In this document: positions 52,500-63,012 of the stretch, piece by piece | How positions within the stretch are numbered: position 1 is the stretch's first letter | Layout: the number at the start of each line of letters is the position of its first letter | Assembly (NCBI RefSeq): GCF_000003815.2 | Contig: NC_049988.1 | Location: forward strand, 20,633,395 to 20,697,394 | DNA: 64,000 bases | Reading direction: 5' to 3' | Source of the DNA: Branchiostoma floridae | Lineage: Eukaryota > Chordata > Leptocardii > Amphioxiformes > Branchiostomatidae | Translations under genes and position numbers: made by a program | Notes under the pieces: generated by a model | Seen by the model: the letters and a program-made list of their open reading frames with translations, nothing else | Database searches by the model: none | What the model was told of the DNA's origin: nothing

Positions 52500-55030
52500 A
52501 TAAAAGTTTAATATTGATAACAAGTTTTCCTGGTACCAGATATCCATATCCAGGGGCGGCAGGCTGTTTCTTCGGTGGCTCACTAGTGCCGCCTGCCCGC
52601 CAATCTAACTTAGCGCTCCGGGGAGAGCTCGATAACCTCCTTGCCCCGGGGAGTTTAATTTAGTTGCCGGGTCTTTCGGGCTTTTACCACTCGGAGCACT
52701 GATTGTAGATCGGCGGGCAGACTCTCTTGCTTATTTGCACGTACTTGGGCATTTAGGACGAAAGATTGTTTTGTATATTAATACGACACCCCCTTGGATC
52801 CCTTGGCGCACTTTCCGTTTTGTTTACTAAGGATGGAAAAATAATTAGTCTTGTGAAAACCGCGTCAAAACTGATTTTCATGTTTGCACTCTGAAGGTAT
52901 TATTTTCTCCCCCTTAGACCACTACTTAACTACTTACCCACTTGCTTACAAAAAACTACAACGTTATGTGTTAAAACTGCGCCACGTGGCCCGGAGAGTG
53001 TCTTGAATTTTTTTTTTCTTGTTGGCGAGAGGCGCAATCACGGTGTGCAATGTTGCGCCTGAAATTTAAAAAGAAAAATTAGGCACACAGGATATACAAT
53101 GCTGCGATGGGACAGTGCTTTCTTTTAAGTTGTGATGAAGGGACACCATGAAAATTCTTACTTCAATCAAAGTGCCCGGATTTTCCCTTCAAAAGTAACG
53201 TTGCACATTGGAAGTGGCACGACCTGAGACACAAGAGTCTGGTGTGGAGGGAGTGTTTTTGTAGGCTTTTAATACATTTATGTACAAAAAGTCGTATATG
53301 TTAAATTGTATACGTATATATTAAAGATTGATTATAGGCTATCCGGGTTCAAGATACGGTGTAGCCGTATTGATTTAAAGGCGAATACACAGTGTTCTTT
53401 GAACCAACAATACATGCACTTTTGCCTATGGTAGATTGAAGACAAAAGAATGGACTGTGCACTCTATAAGTAAAGGAAGATTAGAGCTGTAATCAGCAGA
53501 GATGGACCAGCACACAATCCTACGGCTTAGGAACCAATCTATTCACGATTCAGGAAGGGAATTCACTTCCTGATCAAGAGAAGCCTTTTAAATTGACACC
53601 ATATACAGTCATGTAGCCTCAATCTGCCGAAGCCGTGAGTGGTTGGAACGCGCATGTATATGCCACGAGACTCTTAGGTATCCTTCCTGCCAAGTAACTT
53701 TCAAATAATACAACTGCGGAATGTATATAATCCGTTTAAAATTAATTTCCCGAACACAAAACAATGGTACAGACACAGAAGATTTCTATATGACTGTCAA
53801 CAGGGATTTGTGGAGGCCCGATAGGTCTTTTCAACAACACAGCCCTGAATCAGGACCCTTAACAGTTTTCAGTAGACTGTATCTTTCAAATGATCTCAAA
53901 TGATACAAGTTGAAATATCACAATACTCCTTTCCAACGAGCTACGTGAAACTGCAAGAGATATGAAGGGTATTTCTTCCAACGATACAGATGAAAACTCA
54001 CCAGTCTGTGTGAATCAAGGATCTTTTGTCATATAGCTAAAGGCAAAGTCTTTCGGGTGAAATAGACCCAAATGTTAGATGTGTAATTGGTGCATATTTG
54101 CTGTAACATAGCTTATGGTTTAGTAACACCATCTGAGTGTGAACCAATGAATATAACAGTTCGCATTTTCAGTCGGACAGAGAACACGTAGCCATCGTGA
54201 AATTTTCCAATCACGTGGTTGAAATATTACATCGGAATGAATCAATTAATGAAACTTTGAAAAACAATACATGCTATAACTCACTGGGTGAAACGCGCGT
54301 CTTCCTTAAGTATAACTAAGACCTTTGCAAGCGTTTTGAAGGTCGCATGTCTCCAGTGTTAATGACGGAAAAAAAGGCGCGTGTACAGGGCGCATCCACA
54401 GTTTGCGATAATATAAATCTTAGATTGATTAAAGGTTTGGTAATACCCGGTGATCAACGGCCTGTCTATGTACTTCGGATAAAACAAATTCTCCTTCAAA
54501 CAACGGAGAGTATTACCCACAAAGTAATACTCCTTTAATACCAGAATAATGTGACCATATGAAACTGCCTACTTATATCACTTTGTAAAGGTTCGGTCTT
54601 TCCCGCTCACTGCACTGTGATGACAGATACAGGATACAGGAATGGATTTGACAGGGGGAGTGAGACTTTCCTCCGGCACTTGTCCAAGATTCATCAAGGG
54701 TACTATTTCAAAACGATGTATATTAAAACATTTTGTGTCAAACACAAGTCTTTACGAGTCATAACTTAGATTACAAAGTTTTAAAGGTCGCGTTCTCCTA
54801 TGGCCAGAAAGAAAACTGACAGAAAAACTCGCAGATTGACTCTCTCCAATGACATAAGTTAAAGGTTTGGTATAAATTGGTCTGTTTGATATTCCAAAAA
54901 GAATTGCTCCTAAAGTACTAAGTGGTGCGATGATTGTGAAAAGTAAAACTATCTGATGATGCCGGGAGGGATGTGAGAGTTCCGTATATATAATTAAAGG
55001 TAAAGCAGGTCTGTACTCGTGTACTCGGAC
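52500..55030. other. Intergenic stretch, nothing recognised
   Basis: No exon or repeat family could be supported. The open frames are short and unlike known proteins. Confidence 0.45.
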
Positions 55031-55035
55031 TAGGG

Positions 55036-55853
55036 ACCAGGTAAACAAGATGAGGTACATTACATGTTAGATATAGTTTCCTTCAAAAGTAAGGGAAGGG
55101 AAATGTGTTTGTTTTTTTTTGAAGATTGATCATAATCATGTAAGGTACATTACATGTAAGACAAGTGTGTTTTCGTTAACCTGAGACAACAGGTAATGTA
55201 CATTACAGGTAAGACAGGTGTATTTTCTTCAAAGATTGACCACAAGACACCAGGTAATGTACATTATAGGTAAGACAAATGTGTTTTCTTTGAAGATTAA
55301 CCATAAGGCACCAGGTAAGGTACATTACGAGTAAGACAGGTGTGTTTCATTTTAAGATTGACCATAAGACACAAGGTAAGGAACTTTTCAGGTAACACAG
55401 GTGTTTCATTTTTAAAATTGACCATAAAAATGTACATATCTTGTAAGACAGGTGTGTTTCATTTGAAAATTGACCATAAGGCACCAGGTAAGGTACATTA
55501 CAGGTAAGACAGGTGTGTTTCATTTGAAAATTGACCATAAGGCACCAGGTAAGGTACATTACAGATAAGACAGGTGTGTTTTATTTGAAGATTAACCATA
55601 AGGCACCAGGTAAGGTACATTACAGGTAAGACAGGTGTGTTTTATTTGAAGATTAACCATAAGGCACCAGGTAAGGTACATTACAGGTAAGACAGGTGTG
55701 TTTTATTTGAAGATTAACCATAAGGCACCAGGTAAGGTACATTACAGGTAAGACAGGTGTGTTTTATTTGAAGATTAACCATAAGGCACCAGGTAAGGTA
55801 CATTACAGGTAAGATTAGGTATGTTTAATTTGAAGATTGACCAGAAGGCACCA
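55036..55853 (+). repeat. 61-bp minisatellite, left arm
   Basis: About 13 units of the type ACCAGGTAAGGTACATTACA + GGTAAGACAGGTGTGTTTTA + TTTGAAGATTAACCATAAGGC. The central units (about 55487-55792) are almost identical and exactly 61 bases apart; the left units are more diverged. Each unit holds CAG|GTAAGA, a consensus splice donor. The short frames across it (for example 55347-55559) are repeat artefacts. Confidence 0.9.
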
Positions 55854-55869
55854 GGTTATGTACTTTCCT

Positions 55870-56862
55870 GTACATTGTACTGTACCTCATTTGGTCATAC
55901 CTCTTCTGTAGGCAAAGAAAATATACCTGTCTTGCCCCTAATGTGCCTCATATGGTTTTACCTGGCCTGTAGTCAAAGAAAGCACACATGTAGTACCTCT
56001 AATGTACCTCATCTGGTCATACCTAGTAATTTGTAAAGAAAATACATCTGTCTTACCTGTAATGTACCTCACCTGATCATACCTGGTCATTATTCAAAGA
56101 CAACACACCTGCCTTATCTGTAATCTACTTCATCTGGTCTTACTTGGTCTGTTGTCAAAGAAAACACACCTGTCTTGCCTGTAATGTACCTCATCTGGTC
56201 ATACCTGGTCACTATTCAAAGAAAACACACCTGTATCACCTGTAATGTACCTCATCTGGTCATACCTGGTCTGTTGTCAAAGAAAACACACCTGTCTCAC
56301 CTGTAATGTACCTCATCTGGTCATACCTAGTCACTATTCAAAGAAAACACACCTGTCTTACCTGTAATGTAACTCATCTGGTCATACCTAGTCACTATTC
56401 AAAGAAAACACACCTGTCTTACCTGTAATGTACCTCATCTGGTCATACCTAGTCACTATTCAAAGAAAACACACCTGTCTTACCTGTAATGTAACTCATC
56501 TGGTCATACCTAGTCACTATTCAAAGAAAACACACCTGTCTTACCTGTAATGTACCTCATCTGGTCATACCTGGTCATAAGTCAAAGAAAACACACCTGT
56601 CTTACCTGTAATGTAACTCATCTGGTCATACCTGGCCTGTAGTCAAAGAAAGCACACCTGTCTTACCAGTAATGAACCTCATCTGGTCATACCTGGCCTG
56701 TAGTCAAAGAAAACACACCTGTCTTATCTGTTATGTACCTCATCTGGTCTTACCTGGTCATTATTCAAAGAAAACACACATGTCTTTCCTGTAATGTACC
56801 TCATCTGGTTTTACCTGGTCATAAGTCAAAGACAACACACCTGTCTTACCTTCAAAGTACTA
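55870..56862 (-). repeat. 61-bp minisatellite, right arm in opposite orientation
   Basis: About 16 units of ACCTGTAATGTACCTCATCT + GGTCATACCTGGTCACTATT + CAAAGAAAACACACCTGTCTT, which is the reverse complement of the left-arm unit with changes in the TTTGAA/ACCATA part. The spacing is about 61 bases. Sub-variants alternate (TCACTATTCAAAG versus CTGTAGTCAAAG). The switch in direction falls at about 55855-55885. Confidence 0.9.
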
Positions 56863-56869
56863 ATATTCA

Positions 56870-57680
56870 ACATGGTATTATCTTGTTTATATACAATGAC
56901 CACACAACTATGTGTGGGTATTCCCAGTCGATGCCATACCCGGTTAGTACAGAGCCATGTGCAAGTTATATCTAAAAAAACTACCAAAATAATTTGTAAG
57001 AGTAGAGCATTATGTCTGTATTATTACTGGTAACATCTTTTGAACGCTGTTCCGTCAACTCAAACTGCGAAGTCAAATGCGTGACCGGAAATGAAAATAT
57101 GGGCCTCGCGAAAACCCCATATAGACCCGTGATGGTACTTCCTGTATTCGGGCTCGGAAACAGATCCTCAAACCCTGAAATGTGTTCAAGTTTTGACGCC
57201 AGAAATTCCGTTTTCACGAAGTGATCTTCACGAGGTCTTCAAACTCGTCTGGAAGAAGAGTTTAACTCCATATAACTCATCAAGAGATCCTCACGACGTT
57301 TTAAAAGTTGGCTGGAATACGGTGATAGTCTTACATATAATATGGCAGGCCGTGAGGGTCGCCCCCATGTGCAAAATCTTCACGTCGAGGAGGCCAAGTC
57401 ATAGGATGTTCGAGAAAAGCCCCTCTTTATTTGACTAGCATAACTCTTGGTAGGGATATCAACCTTGGTAGGAATGTTATATTGTTGTTTTTTGTACACT
57501 GGATGTAATTTTGGCTGACTTATAGTTGAAATTGCGCTGGAAATCGCAGAATCGGCACGGCAGTTTCGAATGGTTATTTCGAATACTAGTAGGTTCCTGA
57601 CCGACATGACGATTTCCCATTTAAAAGCCTGAATGTCATCCCATTTCTATCGGGGCTTCTTGCGGGTCCGGTAGTATTAA
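56870..57680. other. Intergenic stretch with the inverted copy of 52335-52480
   Basis: The 57020-57400 minus strand carries the blocks shared with 52335-52480. Several GATCTTCACGA/GATCCTCACGA phrases suggest an internal repeat of about 65 bases near 57222-57300. No exon is supported. Confidence 0.4.
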
Positions 57681-57689
57681 ATCGCAGTT

Positions 57690-57772
57690 TCTTTGGGATT
57701 CCTAGTCAAAAGAGGAGAGGATGACATTGTCCGCTGTTTGTTTGAATTCTTTGAACAGAAGAGGGCAAAGCT
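57690..57772 (+). pseudogene. C-terminal relic of the hotdog thioesterase-like family
   Basis: The plus strand reads SLGFLVKRGEDDIVRCLFEF then FEQKRAKL and a stop, matching the last ~27 residues of the intact minus-strand gene at 59456 (SLGFQVKRGADDIVRCLFEL). An in-frame stop (TAA) lies just before ATCGCAGTTTCTTTG, so nothing upstream is open. It is in the opposite orientation to the two longer copies. Confidence 0.75.
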
Positions 57773-58199
57773 TTAGGAAGATATCCATGGTGTCCTAGAC
57801 AACTGTGCTCTCTCGACGAGACTGTAACGTTATTGAGACTGTTACCCATATGTTGATGTATCAAATAAAGTTTTGAAACTTCTTGATACAATTTTGATTT
57901 TTGTAATTCTTTTTCCGTCAGGTTGACAGTGTCTGATTTGCGTGTACCACTCATAATCAGTTAAGAGTTTGCATGAGACCGGAGGGGAGCTTGTCTGCTA
58001 TTATCCACTGTCGTTGTGGTGCTATATTTTTAGCTAATACTGTGGTCTTGTGTAAGCTTCCAGAGGTTTGCAAAGAGCAAGGTGAATGAGGACACAAGTA
58101 TAAGTACGTTTTCGAATGCAGACTCATTATTGTTACCCGCCTATGTAATACACAAGCACACACATTAACAAACTAGAGTTCGGCGACCTCATACCTCCA

Positions 58200-59245
58200 T
58201 GAACATTTAAAGCTCTTGTTAATTTCATGCAAATGACTTAATATTAACATGATTTATGCATGGTGTTGTTCATCATTGAATAACGTACAGTACACATGTC
58301 ACAAGTAAAATTCCCAATTCAGATCATCAATCATTAAGTTATTTGCAATTTTTGCATAAATTATGCAAGTAAGTTCCTCATTTGCATATTTGATATCTGC
58401 ATATGTTCCACCGATTATAATTAACAAGTGTTACATTTATCGAAGTCCAGTTATTGCAAATAATGGAATCATACAATTTCCTCATTAATTATGCAAATTA
58501 ATTCCTCATTTGCATAAAATGCATATCATTATGAACATCTTTGCCCAAGCTACTTGCATACCTAAAATGCAGGCAATCCGTCGTTCCTTTCTGCAGTTAT
58601 CCTCTTTGGAGTGTCTTGACAAAAACACCCCTGCAGTTTCACAATTAAATGTTAGGGGACTGAAACTTTCCCCACTTTGTCATGACGTTAAAAGTTATCT
58701 ACCACCCAAATGTCACGACCATATCACATCTGAGACGAGAGATACATTGAAAAAACTGCTATGATAGAATATTCTCATTAATCATGCAAATGTACTCCTA
58801 TTTTGCATAATTAGTACTTTATCTTGTACAACATTGTCTAAGGTACCTACATACCAAAAATCATGAAAATCCGCTGTTCCCTTCTTGAGTTATCGTCTTC
58901 AGAAGTTTTTGACAAAAATGCCCCTGCTATCCCAAAACTAGACGCTAGGGGGCCCAAACTTATGTCATTTCTTCCTGAGCACAAGAGCTATCTAATACTT
59001 AAAAATCGTGACCATAGCATGTTCAGAACACCAAGATAGCAAAACCGGAAGTTGCGCTGCAGTACCAAGGGGAGCTGCTAGGGGGCCCAAAATCTAATCA
59101 TTTCCAGCTTTCATCACACCCTACCAACACATCAAGTATCAAACCAATCCACCCAGCCGTTCTTGAGTTATCTTGTTTACACACACCACAGACACACAAA
59201 CGCGGGGTAAAATATAACCTCCATGACATTTTATGGAGGTAATTA
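58200..59245. repeat. Two tandem copies of a repeat rich in ATTTGCATA/TATGCAAAT
   Basis: The order TTATGCAAATTAATTCCTCA, TTGCATA, ACCTA(A/C)ATACC, CCGTCGTTCC-type, GAGTTATC(G/C)TC, TTTTGACAAAAA and GCCCCTGC occurs at about 58480-58740 and about 58770-59000. It ends with CACAAACGCGGGGTAAAATA and TTTTATGGAGGTAAT. Related pieces lie at 61490-61790 and at 63780 to the window end. It is probably a dispersed transposon remnant. Confidence 0.6.
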
Positions 59246-59455
59246 AACACATACCACAAGGGACAGACAATATTTACAATTGTTGGCGACAGTTTTATTT
59301 CATACATCAAGAATTAACTTCTAGACGATCTCGGCGAGTGTGGATTACAACTTTATGACAAAAAGACAGAGTTCGTCTCAAAAGATTCTCCAAGCTAATT
59401 GAACTTTAGTTGTGTGTATGTTTGTTTAAATCTTTGTCAAAACTTTTATCTATTT

Positions 59456-60135
59456 TTAAAGTTTTGCTCTCTTTTCTTCATACAATTCAAACAAACAGCG
59501 CACTATATCATCTGCCCCTCTTTTGACTTGGAATCCCAGGGACACAGGCTTGGACGAGATTTCCCATGATTTCACTTCTAACATGTCTCCCACTAGAGCT
59601 TCTTCCTGATACAACATGGCAATTTTCTTCACACGATACTTCAACACGTCCCCAGATAGCGATGGGTAGCAACCTGTCTTCGTACCAAGAGCAGCAGTAT
59701 CGGAACAGAGTCGTATGAAAACGGACTGGTTAGTATGCCCGTTTTCATCTATATCACTCTCAACAATGCTAAACTTGTGAGAATACATTGGAGTATTTGG
59801 CGACACTGGCGACAGGTCAAATGTTGGCCGGGGGCCTTTTCTCTTCCTCCGCAGATGTTGTGGAAGGGCGATGGGTTGCCGACTCGACATATCCACATGG
59901 ACCAGCTGTGTGTTAAAGACACATATGCTGTCCTTGGAGTCAGTTCCAAGACGAACATTCCCCTTGAAGACATATGATGACTTGCCAACGTGCCCAATCT
60001 CAGCCACAACCTCTACAGTGGAGTTGGTTCCCACGTCAGTGTAGTACGCGGGTTGGAGATGGAACTCTTGGTAACGTAGGAAACTAGTGCTGTCTCCGAG
60101 TAACCGGGGATGCGGAAAACTCGACCTCTCAGCTG
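59456..60135 (-). CDS. Hotdog-fold (4HBT-like) acyl thioesterase-like protein, 5' end in gap
   Basis: The minus strand is open from the gap edge at 60135 to the stop at 59456 (about 226 codons). RLLGDSTSFLRYQEFHLQPA then YYTDVGTNSTVEVVAEIGHV opens a first hotdog unit; the usual short ATG model (from MGTNSTVE) would cut it. A second unit starts near MYSHKFSIVESDIDENGHTN, whose D-x-D-x-N-G-H-x-N pattern is typical of 4HBT thioesterases, and ends VKRGADDIVRCLFELYEEKR. A double-hotdog enzyme hydrolysing acyl-CoA or acyl-ACP is inferred; the substrate is unknown. A minus-strand AATAAA lies at 59299-59294. The N-terminus is lost in the 389-N gap. Confidence 0.68.
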
Positions 60136-60524
60136 NNNNNNNNNNNNNNNNNNNNNNNNNNNNNNNNNNNNNNNNNNNNNNNNNNNNNNNNNNNNNNNNN
60201 NNNNNNNNNNNNNNNNNNNNNNNNNNNNNNNNNNNNNNNNNNNNNNNNNNNNNNNNNNNNNNNNNNNNNNNNNNNNNNNNNNNNNNNNNNNNNNNNNNNN
60301 NNNNNNNNNNNNNNNNNNNNNNNNNNNNNNNNNNNNNNNNNNNNNNNNNNNNNNNNNNNNNNNNNNNNNNNNNNNNNNNNNNNNNNNNNNNNNNNNNNNN
60401 NNNNNNNNNNNNNNNNNNNNNNNNNNNNNNNNNNNNNNNNNNNNNNNNNNNNNNNNNNNNNNNNNNNNNNNNNNNNNNNNNNNNNNNNNNNNNNNNNNNN
60501 NNNNNNNNNNNNNNNNNNNNNNNN
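60136..60524. other. Assembly gap, 389 N
   Basis: It interrupts the 5' end of the thioesterase-like gene. The sequence on the far side starts a region repeated at 63013. Confidence 0.95.
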
Positions 60525-61480
60525 AAGTACTTAGTTTCGTTGCAAAAAAAAAATGGGTAAAGTACAATACCCGAGATCAGAGTTCAGCTTGCAATAGCGC
60601 CATGCGCAGTTTGCCTCGCTCCCGATGAACTTGGTGAAGTCCATGAATGTTGTCATTGGGTATCGTTTTATTTTCGCTAATTATTATCTTTTCTGAATGA
60701 TAAAATTGACTGCTAAAATAGACCAGTTATGTACAACACCGGGCGTTTAATATATGCACCTACCAAATCAAGCATTTTTTGTTCGACTTTTGCCATTTTT
60801 TAGTTTGTAATAATACGTCTAAACTAGTCGTTCCTACCTTGGTTGTGAGTGGAATGACCCATTGGGGAGGGACTCATTTCAATCTTTGAACTCAGTTTGA
60901 ACTCTTTCATCGAAAATGCTAGAGTTAAACTCACATCTCTAGATCTCTTCAAGCTAATAGATAAATATGACTATGTAGGAAAGGTTTAAAATACTGGCAA
61001 GACAGCTCTATCAGAGCTCTTTGTCTATCACGATTTAAGTATCGGTACGAAGGCCTTGAACCCTGTGTACACGTACACTTGTTCGGTGCACTATGACCTT
61101 TAGTATCAGTCAACATGGCAGGCATTGTTATTGGACAAGGCCATGACAGCACTGCCCTTGGGCAATTTGACGTTCGAGAAAACTCGCAATCAGTATCAAG
61201 CCAGCAGATATGCATGGCTCTGGCTCAGAGAAAAAGCATAGTGTTTGGCTTTAGAGAGCCCCTGCCAAGTTCACTCCGCGGCACAAGGGCTGAGGCACCA
61301 TGTGAACGGTCTGTCTGGGGTGCCATCCCGGATGATTCCGCAAGGGGCGCAATCGCACTCACACTACCCGTGGGCAATGGGGCGTTCGGGAAAACTCACA
61401 AACAGTATTCTGCCAGCAGATATGCATGGGAAGAAAAGTTTTCGTGAAGATATGCAGTCAGTCAAATACTCCAAAGAAAT
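60525..61480. repeat. First copy of a near-identical ~990-bp direct repeat (60723-61711)
   Basis: From 60723 onward the sequence recurs at 63013 with an offset of 2290. After two small differences near the start (ACACCGGGCG versus ACCCCGGGGCG; TTTTGCC versus TTTGGCC) I see no further difference up to the window end. It contains a 110-codon plus-strand frame (61115-61447) with an internal repeat (GGGCAAT...TCGAGAAAACTC and GGGCAATGGGGCGTTCGGGAAAACTC), not recognised as a gene. Confidence 0.9.
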
Positions 61481-61819
61481 TATTCCACTCCCGCATTTGT
61501 TATGCAAATTAATCTCTCATTCTATAATTGCTAACTATATATAGATGTTCCACCTCCCATATGTTAGACCTAACCAACTTCTCATTAATTTTTCTGAAAA
61601 GCTATCTGCAACCAAAAATTCCAGACCATAGTATGCCAAGGAAGTACTGCGGCAGTACCAAGGTCACACACCAGGGGATCTTGACCTTGATATTTCTCTT
61701 CCCTATATACCAAATACAAAACTGACACGGGCACACACACTGCACAGGCAAAAAACTATACATCTCTTCCATTTCATGGAGGTAATAAAGCATGTAACGT
61801 TACATTGTTCTTTAGGGAA

Positions 61820-61855
61820 TTTACAACACACACACACACGCACGCACACACAGCA
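61820..61855. repeat. Short (CA)n tract
   Basis: ACACACACACACGCACGCAC with a few variants, in the 3' flank of the second thioesterase-like gene. Confidence 0.7.
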
Positions 61856-61971
61856 TACATACAATTTCTTTCATATGTACACTTCAATCGTGATGGTAAA
61901 GACAATATTTACAATTGTATACAACAACTTTATTTGTCGCACAAATCGTCATGGACAGCGTGGACGTCTTC

Positions 61972-62531
61972 CTAAAGCTTTGCCCTCTCCTGTCCATACA
62001 TTTCAAATACACAGCGAACAATTTCCTCTTCCCCTCTTTTGATTTGAAACATCAAGGAGACAGGTTTGGATGGAATTTCCCATGACTCCACACCCAACAT
62101 GTCTCCCAGGAGAGCCTCTTTCTGAAACAACATGGCGATTTTCTTTACATGAAATTTCAACAGGTCTTCCCTTAGCGATGGAAAGCAGCCTGCTTTTGTA
62201 CCAAATACAGCAGCATCGGAACAGAATCGGATAAAAGCAGACTGCTTGGCGTGATCGTTGGCATCTACATCACTTTCTTCAACCCTAAACTTGTCGGAGT
62301 ACATCAGCTGACTCGACGATGCCATAGGCAGGTCAAACGTCGGCCGGGGACCCTTTCCCTTCCGCCGCAGGTTTTGTGGAAGTGCGGTCGGTTGCCGAGT
62401 CGACATGTCTACGTTTACCAGCTGTAGGTTAAAGTGACATATGATGTCTTGTGACTTGGCAAGACGAACATCTCCTTTACAGATCCAAGATGTCTTACCA
62501 ACAAACCCAACCCCAGACACGACCTCTACAG
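61972..62531 (-). CDS. Second hotdog-fold thioesterase-like protein, 5' end in gap
   Basis: The minus strand is open from the gap edge at 62531 (VEVVSGVGFVGKTSWICKGD) to the stop at 61972, about 186 codons. It aligns over its length with the gene at 59456 (LPQNLRRKGKGPRPTFDLPM; VKKIAMLFQKEALLGDM; IKRGEEEIVRCVFEMYG) with roughly two-thirds identical residues by eye. In the second hotdog motif the Gly before His is replaced (DVDANDHAKQ), which may matter for catalysis. A minus-strand AATAAA lies at 61934-61929. The upstream part is in the 481-N gap. Confidence 0.66.
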
Positions 62532-63012
62532 NNNNNNNNNNNNNNNNNNNNNNNNNNNNNNNNNNNNNNNNNNNNNNNNNNNNNNNNNNNNNNNNNNNNN
62601 NNNNNNNNNNNNNNNNNNNNNNNNNNNNNNNNNNNNNNNNNNNNNNNNNNNNNNNNNNNNNNNNNNNNNNNNNNNNNNNNNNNNNNNNNNNNNNNNNNNN
62701 NNNNNNNNNNNNNNNNNNNNNNNNNNNNNNNNNNNNNNNNNNNNNNNNNNNNNNNNNNNNNNNNNNNNNNNNNNNNNNNNNNNNNNNNNNNNNNNNNNNN
62801 NNNNNNNNNNNNNNNNNNNNNNNNNNNNNNNNNNNNNNNNNNNNNNNNNNNNNNNNNNNNNNNNNNNNNNNNNNNNNNNNNNNNNNNNNNNNNNNNNNNN
62901 NNNNNNNNNNNNNNNNNNNNNNNNNNNNNNNNNNNNNNNNNNNNNNNNNNNNNNNNNNNNNNNNNNNNNNNNNNNNNNNNNNNNNNNNNNNNNNNNNNNN
63001 NNNNNNNNNNNN
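62532..63012. other. Assembly gap, 481 N
   Basis: It removes the 5' part of the second thioesterase-like gene. The contig beyond it duplicates 60723-61711. Confidence 0.95.

Noticed and set aside
52319-52663. 114-codon plus-strand frame starting near AAGATGGCGGAC
   Set aside because: The start context is good, but the remainder resembles no protein and the region fits the non-coding first exon and promoter of ASB8 on minus; kept only as an alternative.
55036-56862. Regular 61-bp repeats considered as a CRISPR-like array
   Set aside because: The whole unit is conserved with no unique spacers, no cas genes exist and the genome is animal; it is a minisatellite.
61115-61447. 110-codon plus-strand frame present identically at 63405-63737
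   Set aside because: It contains an internal DNA repeat, has no family similarity and lies in a duplicated non-coding segment; the identity only reflects the duplication.
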